Shown here: piece by piece, positions 1-6,925 of the stretch
Layout: every line of letters starts with the position of its first letter
How positions within the stretch are numbered: the first letter of the stretch is position 1
Assembly (NCBI GenBank): GCA_964491425.1
Contig: CAZBFR010000034.1
Span: 1-8,827, forward strand
Direction of reading: 5' to 3'
Length of the DNA: 8,827 nt
From: CAYFMS01 sp964491425
GTDB lineage: Bacteria; Patescibacteriota; Patescibacteriia; UBA9934
Program-made: the position numbers and the translations under genes
The notes under the pieces: model-generated
Seen by the model: the letters and a program-made list of their open reading frames with translations, nothing else
The model's database searches: none
What the model was told of the DNA's origin: nothing

Positions 1-51
1 CCGCCCCTGCCACTTAAGCGACTGCGCGTCACAATGACTACAATGATACAT
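1..51 (-). CDS. radA: RadA/Sms DNA repair protein, N-terminal zinc finger (partial)
   Basis: Only the first 17 codons are in the window, read from an ATG at 51-49 to the left edge without a stop. They translate to MYHCSHCDAQSLKWQGR, which matches the start of the RadA zinc finger: the first CxxC pair (C4 and C7) followed by the conserved K-W-x-G-R/Q segment that precedes the second CxxC pair. In known RadA proteins this finger precedes a RecA-like ATPase core and a Lon-like domain, and the protein drives branch migration during recombination and natural transformation; those parts lie outside the window. The ATG is one base after the TAG of the peptidase fusion gene (TAGTATG), so it is very likely in the same transcript. 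No Shine-Dalgarno is seen. The call rests on a short but characteristic motif. A different CxxC zinc-ribbon protein is possible but less likely. Confidence 0.72.
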   Translation of the reverse strand, partial: MYHCSHCDAQSLKWQGR

Positions 52-52
52 A

Positions 53-1759
53 CTAGTTATTACAGGCGTTTTCTTTATAATCCCAGTCTGTGCAAGATCC
101 TGGATCGTGCCATTTTCCGTTACGATAGTACCGAGGAGTAGCCGTCATTGTACAGTTCGACTTCGAGAGTGCGTATTTATTATATTCGAAGTGCCACGGT
201 TCTTGATTTAATCGGCACCATCCGTTTTGCGCCATGATTTCGGTTAGCTCTTGCTGGCAGCGGGGATCGTATCCCGACTGTCCTCCGGTTCCGCACCATA
301 GATCAACCGCAACTTTTGACGTGTGCGGACAATTTCCCGCTTCGCCAAGGGAGGTGAGGGTGCTGATAATTGTCTCTTTGTCTGTGACGCCCGCAAGAAC
401 GCCCGTTAACCTGTATCCACTTGAGCTTCCGGATGTAACGAGCCCACGGTCGGTCGGGTTGCAAGCAATGATCTCGCAAGGCTGACCGAGATTTTCGAGA
501 CAATTATCATAGAAGAGTTCCGCCTGTCGCCTTACGGTACGACTCGCCGAGGTAAGACGCGCGGCACCGCCCGTTCGAATTTTAAAATCATTTGCCGCAA
601 CAATTAGAGAATCGTACGCCTCTGGAAGGAGAATTGCTTCGCCGTCACGGGTTTGGATCGCAAGTCCTGGCGAGCCTTCGACAAGAGTTGCGCCACTTGG
701 AATGTCTGATCGTGGCGTAAAGTCCCAGCTTTCGCCCGAAAATTCGATCGGTTCGAGCGACTCAATCGATAAGAAATTCATGTCGAGTACTCGCGGATCG
801 AGAAGGTAGCCGATCATGTACGCGGAGAGAATAAGAATTATTCCAAGGATCGCCTCCTCCATACGCGTTTTTGCGGCAGAGATAGAGCCTGAATTTCCAC
901 CTGCGAGAAGCCACTGGAGTCCGGAGACGGTAAAAACGATTACGGCGATAAATGCGCTAAGCGCAAGAAGAAGTTGGTAAATCGCCTTAACGTAAATTGC
1001 GATAAAGTTCGTACTCGTTTTCCCGTCGGCTTGCGTTACGGCAAAGTCCTCTTCGGAAAGCCCGGGAATCGGGATTGAGAGTCGTGGAATGATTGGATCT
1101 CGGGCCTTTCGTTCAACCGGGGTGAATGCTTCATTTTCAATGGCGGCCGAAAGCGGACCGCCATCAATGATGCTTCGAGTTGTTCCAGCGGTGCAAATTG
1201 CAGCGTAATCCGTTGGGCGTCGACTATTTCCGAAAGTCGCAGAGAACACGACATCAAACATTTGTGTATAACCGATGCATGTATCACGACATTGTTCTGC
1301 ACTAGTAAAAGCGTTGTTGCGTCCGAGTTGTTCGTCGGCATCAATATCTGGCGGGCAGATGCACTCAATTGTTCCTGGATTGCAAGATGAGATTGGGGTT
1401 CGGGGTAGCTCGAGATAAGAAGATGATGAGGCCGTTGAAGAAATATCGCTCGAATCGATATCTCCACCTGCGACGGGAACGGTTGTACCGCCGATGGTGC
1501 ATTGGACGGCGTAAGAGGTGGGACGACCACCCCATCGCGCATCTACAACCGTGTCGCTTAGGGCGCTCGTTGCTATTCCGTAACAAATCATCTGGCATTC
1601 CTCTGCACTTGTTACGGAATCGGTGATTACACCAATATCGACATTAGGAGGGCAATAGCAATCAATTGTATCCGGTTCGCAACTAAGAATATTCACTGCT
1701 CGTGCGGGAAGAGCGGAAAACGAGAAGAACGCAAAAATGAAAAAGGCTAAGTATTTCAT
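53..1759 (-). CDS. Exported Cys-rich / T4SS-pilin-like / M15 peptidase fusion protein
   Basis: A 568-residue envelope protein with an unusual modular order. Residues 1-21 form a signal peptide with an A-R-A cleavage site. Two homologous six-cysteine repeats follow at about 24-97 and 123-199. Helices at about 259-286 and 302-320, joined by a short loop with AGGN and a conserved A-K, resemble the VirB2-like T4SS_pilin two-helix segment common in CPR genomes. The C-terminal part (about 375-530) is an M15 zinc peptidase of the VanY/VanX type: S-R at 406-407, zinc ligands H479, D486 and H523, and catalytic E520 in E-P-W-H. The H-x6-D and E-x2-H spacings equal those of VanX. Substrate is therefore probably a D-Ala-D-Ala or related peptidoglycan peptide. 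Predicted topology puts both cysteine regions and the peptidase outside the membrane. The ATG overlaps the stop of the DsbA-like gene (ATGA), with no Shine-Dalgarno. The peptidase call is strong, the pilin call moderate, and the overall role unknown. Confidence 0.85.
   Translation of the reverse strand: MKYLAFFIFAFFSFSALPARAVNILSCEPDTIDCYCPPNVDIGVITDSVTSAEECQMICYGIATSALSDTVVDARWGGRPTSYAVQCTIGGTTVPVAGGDIDSSDISSTASSSSYLELPRTPISSCNPGTIECICPPDIDADEQLGRNNAFTSAEQCRDTCIGYTQMFDVVFSATFGNSRRPTDYAAICTAGTTRSIIDGGPLSAAIENEAFTPVERKARDPIIPRLSIPIPGLSEEDFAVTQADGKTSTNFIAIYVKAIYQLLLALSAFIAVIVFTVSGLQWLLAGGNSGSISAAKTRMEEAILGIILILSAYMIGYLLDPRVLDMNFLSIESLEPIEFSGESWDFTPRSDIPSGATLVEGSPGLAIQTRDGEAILLPEAYDSLIVAANDFKIRTGGAARLTSASRTVRRQAELFYDNCLENLGQPCEIIACNPTDRGLVTSGSSSGYRLTGVLAGVTDKETIISTLTSLGEAGNCPHTSKVAVDLWCGTGGQSGYDPRCQQELTEIMAQNGWCRLNQEPWHFEYNKYALSKSNCTMTATPRYYRNGKWHDPGSCTDWDYKENACNN
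1163..1393 (-). repeat. Six-cysteine repeat, copy 2 (protein-level)
   Basis: This covers residues about 123-199 of the exported fusion protein. Cysteines at 126, 133, 135, 157, 161 and 189 follow C-x6-C-x-C-x21-C-x3-C-x27-C, the same pattern as copy 1 except for three extra residues in the third interval. It looks like an internal duplication that has diverged; similarity is clear in protein and not obvious in DNA. A Ser-rich linker (about 103-115) separates the two copies. Confidence 0.8.
1469..1690 (-). repeat. Six-cysteine repeat, copy 1 (protein-level)
   Basis: This covers residues about 24-97 of the exported fusion protein. Cysteines at 27, 34, 36, 55, 59 and 87 follow C-x6-C-x-C-x18-C-x3-C-x27-C. 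Shared landmarks with copy 2 are C-x-P-x-T-I, C-P-P, T-S-A-E-x-C, a glycine between two aromatic or charged patches, Y-A-x-x-C-T and G-T-T. Six cysteines suggest three disulfides. I do not recognise a named family. Confidence 0.8.
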
Positions 1760-2397
1760 TGGAGGAAGGGTTCAATAATGGTTTCAAGAGAGGCTTTTGA
1801 GAGATCTCCGGTAAATCGTTCTTCGCCAAAGAAGACAGTTGGGGCGGAAATAAGCTCGAGCTTTTCCGCTTCTGCGCGTCCCGCGTCGACGAGGCTCGCC
1901 GTCTTTTCGTTACGGAGACAGCGTTCAAAGCGTCCCATTTGAAGACCAATTTCCTTAGCAATTCCTAGATAAACAACGTCCCCTAGTTCTTGTTGTGCGG
2001 CAAAAAGACGATCGTGGTAAGGCCAAAATGCATTTTGCTCTTGCGCACAACGACCGGCGATTGAGGCTCTTCGCGATTCCGGATCGATACTTGCGTTTGG
2101 ATAGTCCTTCCAGACAATGACCAAGCCCTGACTATTAAGCTCCTTTAGCGCGTCGAGCTTTTCAAAAAGGGTGGCGCACGTCGCGCAGGTAAAATTACTA
2201 TAGACAACAAGCATCGCCTTCGCGCTCGCAGTATTTCCTCGAATCGGATCGGTTCGAAGAAGTGTTGGCTTTGTCGGGTCCTCTTCGATCTCTGTAAACA
2301 CGACTTCTGGCTGTCGAAGGAGGAAAAGAACGATCGCGAAAAGAAGTCCGGCGATAAGGAGAACGGCGATCGTAAAGAGTGGCCAGAAGGATTTCAT
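1756..2397 (-). CDS. Membrane-anchored DsbA-like thiol:disulfide oxidoreductase
   Basis: A 213-residue protein of the DsbA/Thioredoxin_4 type. Residues 4-28 form a single hydrophobic N-terminal anchor, so the catalytic domain should face outward. The active site is C71-A-T-C74, after a beta strand (AMLVVYSNFT). The conserved helical stretch with C117 and F-W-P-Y-H-D-R-L-F follows, then the cis-proline loop S-A-P186-T. C160 is an extra cysteine that might pair with C117. The likely job is to introduce or exchange disulfides in exported proteins, and the neighbouring gene encodes a secreted protein with 22 cysteines. I chose the ATG at 2397, one base after the upstream stop (TAATATG). A TTG at 2430 would add 11 residues but overlaps the upstream gene by 32 bases. 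The stop overlaps the next ATG (ATGA). No Shine-Dalgarno is visible. Confidence 0.88.
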   Translation of the reverse strand: MKSFWPLFTIAVLLIAGLLFAIVLFLLRQPEVVFTEIEEDPTKPTLLRTDPIRGNTASAKAMLVVYSNFTCATCATLFEKLDALKELNSQGLVIVWKDYPNASIDPESRRASIAGRCAQEQNAFWPYHDRLFAAQQELGDVVYLGIAKEIGLQMGRFERCLRNEKTASLVDAGRAEAEKLELISAPTVFFGEERFTGDLSKASLETIIEPFLQ

Positions 2398-2398
2398 A

Positions 2399-3610
2399 TT
2401 ATCGAAGTCGTAGGGAGTTAAGGCGGCCAACTTGATCGGTAAAGTAGAGGATCGATTGATCGTCCGATAAGCGAAGGTTAGTCATCCGGAGTCCGGAAAT
2501 TGGAGAACCAAGAAGTGTTACACGTCCCGTCGTGACGTTAATTTGATAAACGTCGTCTGGCGAGGTGACGATACCTGGTTCGAATCCGCTATAGTCGGGA
2601 AGTTCGCGCGGAACGGCGCAAATAACCGTTACGTCGTCCTTAAAGGTGCATTTTTCAACGAAGGTTTCAACGGCGAGATTTGTTCTTCCCGAGCCGATGT
2701 TTGAGGAATCCGTCGTTGAAAACCAAAGGGATGGGCGTTGGTTTCGAGCGAAGTCGGCGACCGAGTAGAGAATTCCCGAACCGCTTGGCGACCATTTCGC
2801 GGAGAAGTTTCCTCCGTCGACGATAAGCGTATCCGTCGCGTTTCCGGACTTGTCGATTAAGTAAATCTCTTGGCGACCGAAGACGGATTGCGCAGCTCCG
2901 GTTTCGGAGAAGGCGACGATATCGTCTGCCGGTGACCAATTAAGAGTAACTTTGTCTTGGTTGTTTCCCATGTCCGCAATCGCCTTCGCTTGCGTCCCGT
3001 CACTATTTACCGTTACGAGGGCGTTTCCCGTTCCGATCGATTTACTAATAAGCTCGTCGCCGGTTTTCGAGAACGAGAATTCTTCGAAGTGCGCAGGGAT
3101 TGTCGACTGCTTTTTCGCTTCAAAGTCGTAGACGATATTTGATCCGTCCGGGAATTCGAGTGCGACAACTTTTCCATTATCCGAGAAGAGAACGGTTTCA
3201 GCGGAAGGGAAGACGACGTCGCTTAGAAGGGCAACCTCTCCGCTTGCGCTAATCGTATAGAATTTTCCGTCTCGTGGATCGTAAAACTGCACGGTACTTC
3301 CCGAAGAAACGACCGGGGAAACAACGCGCGACGACGTAAGTTGCGCGGTAAGTACCGGTCCACCGTCAGCGATCGACGAGGGAACGAGGCCTGTCGACGT
3401 TCCAGTTCCGCCAAGTCCTTCGCTTACGGGGCGCTCTCCTCCAAGTCCCCCTGGAGTTAATGCTCCGCCCGGTAAAACCTGTTCGTCGGGAATAATTGGA
3501 TTAATCGCGGGACTTCGTAGTGCGAAATAGAGAAAGAGTGTTGCAAAAAGTGCGGCAACACCGAAAATAAGAAGGATTAAGAGAATTTGTCGTGTACGAG
3601 GGGTCATCAT
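2399..3610 (-). CDS. Membrane-anchored TolB/WD40-like beta-propeller protein
   Basis: A 403-residue protein. Residues 8-31 are a single N-terminal membrane helix following a short Arg-containing tail. Residues about 41-85 are a Gly/Pro/Ser-rich linker. From about 105 onward there are repeated beta-rich blades with TolB/WD40-like signatures: N-W-S-P-x-x-D-x-I-V-A-F-S at 224-235, K-W-S-P-S-G-S-G-I-L-Y-S at 272-283, and L-S-D-D-Q-S-I-L-Y-F at 381-390. The blades probably build an extracytoplasmic propeller used for protein contacts or scaffolding; no catalytic motif is seen. C321 and C331 could form one disulfide. The ATG at 3610 overlaps the stop of the preceding gene (ATGATG), and a second ATG follows at once, so the exact start is uncertain by one codon. 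It ends one base before the DsbA-like gene, so the two are almost certainly co-transcribed. The specific partner is unknown. Confidence 0.8.
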   Translation of the reverse strand: MMTPRTRQILLILLIFGVAALFATLFLYFALRSPAINPIIPDEQVLPGGALTPGGLGGERPVSEGLGGTGTSTGLVPSSIADGGPVLTAQLTSSRVVSPVVSSGSTVQFYDPRDGKFYTISASGEVALLSDVVFPSAETVLFSDNGKVVALEFPDGSNIVYDFEAKKQSTIPAHFEEFSFSKTGDELISKSIGTGNALVTVNSDGTQAKAIADMGNNQDKVTLNWSPADDIVAFSETGAAQSVFGRQEIYLIDKSGNATDTLIVDGGNFSAKWSPSGSGILYSVADFARNQRPSLWFSTTDSSNIGSGRTNLAVETFVEKCTFKDDVTVICAVPRELPDYSGFEPGIVTSPDDVYQINVTTGRVTLLGSPISGLRMTNLRLSDDQSILYFTDQVGRLNSLRLR

Positions 3611-4440
3611 AAACCAATAAAGCTAAGAAGAAGCGGACCGAGCGGACCGGCAATTGCTGAAACACCCTCGTAGGTCGCGTACGTAATAAGCCCAATGATT
3701 CCCGCAAAGAGACTTAATAGACCAAATATGACAAAGAGAGCGAGTCCTCCGAGTCCGGTCTGGAAATACAGCGCCCAAGATCCAGGTTCGGTTGGGCTCG
3801 GATAGCTTCCTTCGAGTAAACTTACTAATCCGGTAAAATAGTTTGGATTATCCTTTGATTTAAAAACAAGTTTTGAAATTCTGAGACCCCCTTGTGCCAA
3901 CATCACACTACTCCAAGTCCAGAGGGTTACGCCGTCTGGCCACTCCGCCATTGAGCCAGGACCAACAATGGCTTCAATAACCTGTTTTGCAATCCCAGGG
4001 TCACTGTTATCCAGTAGTTTTGAAAGCTTTGTTTGTTTGAGAGCCTGGATTACCGCGCCGACGTATTGCATTTTCTTTGCCTCTCGTTCTTTTTCATTTT
4101 GCGCTTCTTGTACCGCTTGTTCGCGGGCGATTAGGTCGTCCCCGTATTGTTCTTCGATCGTTGCGAGTTCCTCTTCCGTAAGTTCAACTTTTTGTTGCCT
4201 TGCGAGATTTTGGATCATTGGACTCAAGGTGTTTTTCCAGGAGGCGTTGCGTTGGTTTTGGGCGTATAATGTATTGTTCGCTGGAGCTGCGATTCGTGGA
4301 GTTGTTCCGAGCGATCGATTGTATGAAACTAAATTACGAGCGGATTTCCCCGCAAGTTTTTTTGCTCCGAGTTTGCTTGCTTGTAAAGTTGCTGCACGCC
4401 CCGCCATCGAGGCGCCCGCCGCAACTACTGGTGCTACCAT
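3607..4440 (-). CDS. Unrecognised membrane protein with charged central helix and C-terminal hydrophobic hairpin
   Basis: I do not recognise this 277-residue protein. Residues 1-35 are Ala/Gly-rich with several lysines and arginines, an amphipathic-looking start and not a clear signal peptide. Residues about 86-124 are a highly charged helix rich in Glu, Gln, Lys and Arg that could form a coiled coil. A middle segment (about 125-210) has mixed helices and a Trp-containing patch (W167, W174, W176). The C-terminus holds two strongly hydrophobic stretches at about 228-254 and 259-276. It is the first gene of the unit leading to the propeller, DsbA-like, peptidase-fusion and radA genes, so a role in assembling that envelope system is a fair guess. 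I chose ATG 4440, which fits the promoter just upstream; a TTG at 4494 would run through that promoter and a hairpin. Codon use looks less rich in TCG and CGA than in the neighbours. Confidence 0.7.
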   Translation of the reverse strand: MVAPVVAAGASMAGRAATLQASKLGAKKLAGKSARNLVSYNRSLGTTPRIAAPANNTLYAQNQRNASWKNTLSPMIQNLARQQKVELTEEELATIEEQYGDDLIAREQAVQEAQNEKEREAKKMQYVGAVIQALKQTKLSKLLDNSDPGIAKQVIEAIVGPGSMAEWPDGVTLWTWSSVMLAQGGLRISKLVFKSKDNPNYFTGLVSLLEGSYPSPTEPGSWALYFQTGLGGLALFVIFGLLSLFAGIIGLITYATYEGVSAIAGPLGPLLLSFIGL

Positions 4441-4442
4441 AA

Positions 4443-4458
4443 TGACCCAAGTATAACA
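4443..4458 (-). promoter_or_regulatory. Extended -10 promoter of the envelope unit
   Basis: On the minus strand TGTTATACT occupies 4458-4450, an extended -10 element (TGn plus TATACT, five of six matches to TATAAT). No good -35 is seen 16-18 bases upstream. A start point about seven bases downstream falls at 4443, leaving only three bases before the ATG at 4440, so the transcript would be almost leaderless. This fits the lack of Shine-Dalgarno sequences across the window. Confidence 0.5.
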
Positions 4459-4459
4459 C

Positions 4460-4481
4460 AAAACCACGCGAGAAGGCGTGG
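4460..4481 (-). terminator. Hairpin terminator after the AAA+ gene
   Basis: On the minus strand CCACGC (4481-4476) pairs perfectly with GCGTGG (4469-4464) around a six-base loop, followed directly by TTTT (4463-4460) and then GTGTT. It starts 14 bases after the TAA of the AAA+ gene. The flanking CACA and TGTG may extend the stem imperfectly. The U tract is short, so termination may be partial. It also sits just upstream of the next promoter, which supports a transcription-unit boundary here. Confidence 0.55.
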
Positions 4482-4494
4482 GTTGTGTGGGCAA

Positions 4495-6924
4495 TTATTT
4501 CGCTCGTGCAAGCGCCGGTTTGCCGTTTTTCATCGTAAGACGAATACGTCGTTTCTTCTTCTCGATTGCTTCGAAAAGAATGTCGGCGAGGAGGCTATGA
4601 ATTTCTTCCTCAACGCGTTTTTGGATAGCGCGGGCACCTCCGTTTTTCGTTGTTGTTCCTACGAGATGGGCGAGGAGTTCTTGATCGTGCGTAAGCGTAA
4701 TTCCGCGCGTTTTTGCGTGCTTTGCAAGGTTTGTGATTTCACGTTTTGCGATCGTCTTGTAGTCATCTTCGGTGAGAAGGTCGAGGTCAATCACGGCGTG
4801 GAGCGAGCTCAAAAGTTTCGCCCCGAGGAGTTCTTCGAGGGTTCCTCGTGTCCTTTCGCTTCCGTCGCTTCCAAACCCGAGGGACTTCTCGCTCGCTTTT
4901 CGCGTCGCACTCGTTGTAAAAAGAAGGCGCGTTTTACGAAAATCAACTCCAAGTCCGGTGGCGTCGACGAGGAAACCGGTTGTAAGAATCTTTGTCATTG
5001 TATGGAGGATCTCTGGATGCGCTTTATCAAGGTCGTCGAAAATAATCACGGCCTCGGGATGATGTTTAACATGATCCGTAAGCGCGCCCTGATCGCGATA
5101 GCCAACGTAACCCGCCGGAGCCCCAACGAGCTTTGTCATAGACATAGGATCCTTAAATTGCGAGAGGTCGATTCGAAGACGCGCTCCTTTTTCCGGTGCA
5201 AGGTATTCCGCTAGGTGTTCGGCGAGATAGGTTTTTCCGACTCCGCCGGGACCTGTAAATAGAAGGGCAATAGTAGGCGCTTCCGTTTGTACGAGCCCGA
5301 GTGCGAGACGCTTTAGCGTTTTAATCGTCGTATCGACCGCGCGGGACTGACCAACGAGTGTCGAGCGTAAGGATTTTTCAAGTGCGATAAAGCGGGACTC
5401 GTTTTTTAAGTCCGTTTCGTTTAGGCGTTTAATCTTCGCGACCGTTGTAAGGACGTCGCTTGCCGTAACCGTTTGCTTCTCGCCTCGAGATCGTTCTTTA
5501 AGCGCGGAAAGCTCCTTTTCGACCGCCTCTTCGTCGAGTTTTCGTTGTCCGGCGAGATCAAACTGCTCTTTAATAACGGCAAGTCGTTTTTCCTCGCGGA
5601 TCTTTTCAAGTTTCTCTCGTAGCTCCTTGTAGCGCTTTTTCTCAAACGAAAATCCCTTATCATTTCGGGTATTTGCCTTTCTCGATCCAGTCTCGTCGAG
5701 CAAGTCGATCGCTTTGTCGGGATAGCGTTTACTCGCGAAAGAGGATTCGCAGAGCGTAATAATTTCGTCGAGCGCTTCCGGCTCGAACGAGACGTTGTGG
5801 TGTGCTTCGTAAAACTTTGCGACGCGCGTAAGAAGTTTTCGCGTTTCCGTTTTTGACGGTTCATGGACAAATACCGGCTGGAAGCGTCGCTCGAGCGCCC
5901 CGTCGTTTTCAATATACTTTTTATACTCAGCTGTCGTTGTTGCTCCAATACAGCGAAGTTGTCCGCGGGCAAGCGCCGGTTTAAGCATATTCGCAGCATC
6001 GAGCGATCCTCCCGTTCCACCCGCTCCGGCGAGCATATGGACTTCGTCGATAAACAAAATCACATCGTCGCGTTCCTCGATTTCCTCGAGAAGTGATTTA
6101 AGTCGGGATTCAAACTCTCCACGATACATCGTTCCAGCGACAAGTCCCGCAAGATCAAGTTGGTGAATATGCATTGAAAGAAGATTGCTCGGCGCATTTC
6201 CTTCAACAATAAGACGGGCGAGCCCTTCAACGATCGCCGTTTTTCCGACGCCCGGTTCACCGATTAAGATTGGGTTATTCTTTGTCTTTCGACCAAGGAT
6301 TGATTCGAGACGATGGATTTCGTCCTCGCGTCCAATCATTGGCGCAAACGTTTTTACGGCCTCGAGAGTCGTTAACTCCTTTGTAAAAAACGTAAGCGCG
6401 GTATCGTCGGCCTCTTCTTTTTGTTTCGAAAACAAGTCCTCGACGTTTGGGAGTCCAGCGTTGACCGGTTGGAGATCGGGAAATTCGGATTCGAGCTTAA
6501 GCGCAAGAGCGACCTCGCCTTTAAGCGTTAAGAGTACTTTTGGGTCGATGTTAAAAAGGAGTGCGAGATCTTCGCGATGGAGATCGAGAAGCGCGTAGAG
6601 AACATGCTCCGTTCCAACGGCGAGGTGTTTGTAGATATTCGCTGTAAGCACCGCTTTCTCGATAATGACCTTTACTTGTTCGGAGAGTCCCGGAATTCCC
6701 GAACGATCCTTCTCCATTTCGACTGTAATACTTGTTCGAATTGCCTCTTCGGTAAGCGGGCTTTTCGCGAGGATTGTACCGGCGACGGAGCCTTTTTGTA
6801 CGGAGATAGCGAGAAGAAGGTGGAGGATTCCGACGGTGTCGGATCCGAATTCAACGCTTAACACGAGCGCTTTTGCGAGAACGCCTTTTAGGTGTGCGGT
6901 AAATTTTGAGAGGATATCGGACAT
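4495..6924 (-). CDS. clpC: ClpC/ClpB-type AAA+ unfoldase with degenerate second ATPase module
   Basis: An 809-residue Hsp100 ATPase that should unfold proteins in the cytosol. Residues 2-135 are the double Clp N domain. Module 1 is intact: Walker A 222-229 (GEPGVGKT), pore loop Y-R-G at 267-269, Walker B V-I-L-F-I-D-E ending at E294, sensor 1 G-A-T-T at 327-330, arginine fingers R346-R347. Residues about 425-480 form a short ClpC-sized coiled middle domain with a UVR-like segment. Module 2 keeps Walker A 558-565 (GPGGVGKT), pore loop GYVGY 605-609 and sensor 2 G-A-R ending at R765. However, Walker B reads D-D (630-631) where the family has D-E, sensor 1 reads T-T-S-A, lacking the usual Asn (A673), and the F-R-P-E-F-x-N-R-I-D box is replaced around 700-712. 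L-G-F at 682-684 matches the ClpP-docking tripeptide, favouring ClpC over ClpB. It starts one base after the htpX stop (TAATATG). Confidence 0.9.
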   Translation of the reverse strand: MSDILSKFTAHLKGVLAKALVLSVEFGSDTVGILHLLLAISVQKGSVAGTILAKSPLTEEAIRTSITVEMEKDRSGIPGLSEQVKVIIEKAVLTANIYKHLAVGTEHVLYALLDLHREDLALLFNIDPKVLLTLKGEVALALKLESEFPDLQPVNAGLPNVEDLFSKQKEEADDTALTFFTKELTTLEAVKTFAPMIGREDEIHRLESILGRKTKNNPILIGEPGVGKTAIVEGLARLIVEGNAPSNLLSMHIHQLDLAGLVAGTMYRGEFESRLKSLLEEIEERDDVILFIDEVHMLAGAGGTGGSLDAANMLKPALARGQLRCIGATTTAEYKKYIENDGALERRFQPVFVHEPSKTETRKLLTRVAKFYEAHHNVSFEPEALDEIITLCESSFASKRYPDKAIDLLDETGSRKANTRNDKGFSFEKKRYKELREKLEKIREEKRLAVIKEQFDLAGQRKLDEEAVEKELSALKERSRGEKQTVTASDVLTTVAKIKRLNETDLKNESRFIALEKSLRSTLVGQSRAVDTTIKTLKRLALGLVQTEAPTIALLFTGPGGVGKTYLAEHLAEYLAPEKGARLRIDLSQFKDPMSMTKLVGAPAGYVGYRDQGALTDHVKHHPEAVIIFDDLDKAHPEILHTMTKILTTGFLVDATGLGVDFRKTRLLFTTSATRKASEKSLGFGSDGSERTRGTLEELLGAKLLSSLHAVIDLDLLTEDDYKTIAKREITNLAKHAKTRGITLTHDQELLAHLVGTTTKNGGARAIQKRVEEEIHSLLADILFEAIEKKKRRIRLTMKNGKPALARAK

Positions 6925-6925
6925 A

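Noticed and set aside
1..52. Left edge as non-coding spacer
   Set aside because: The minus strand reads as the CxxC start of RadA immediately after the preceding stop codon, so it is annotated as a partial gene.
1036..1542. A 168-codon minus-strand frame inside the fusion gene
   Set aside because: It overlaps the peptidase fusion on the same strand in another frame and has no domain signature, while the main frame has signal peptide, repeats and membrane helices.
2398..2430. TTG start at 2430 for the DsbA-like protein
   Set aside because: It would add 11 residues before the membrane anchor and overlap the propeller gene; the ATG at 2397 gives a clean anchor and the recurring TAATATG junction.
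4441..4494. TTG start at 4494 for the unrecognised membrane protein
   Set aside because: The extension would translate through a GC-rich hairpin and the extended -10 promoter, and adds no recognisable signal sequence.
4483..5214. A 243-codon open frame on the plus strand opposite the AAA+ gene
   Set aside because: It lies wholly antisense to the conserved second ATPase module and linker of the AAA+ protein, has no recognisable motif, and runs through the terminator hairpin; it is a shadow of codon bias.
4495..6924. Calling the AAA+ protein ClpB
   Set aside because: The middle domain is short, and an L-G-F ClpP-docking tripeptide is present; both fit ClpC better, though the degenerate second module makes it atypical of either.
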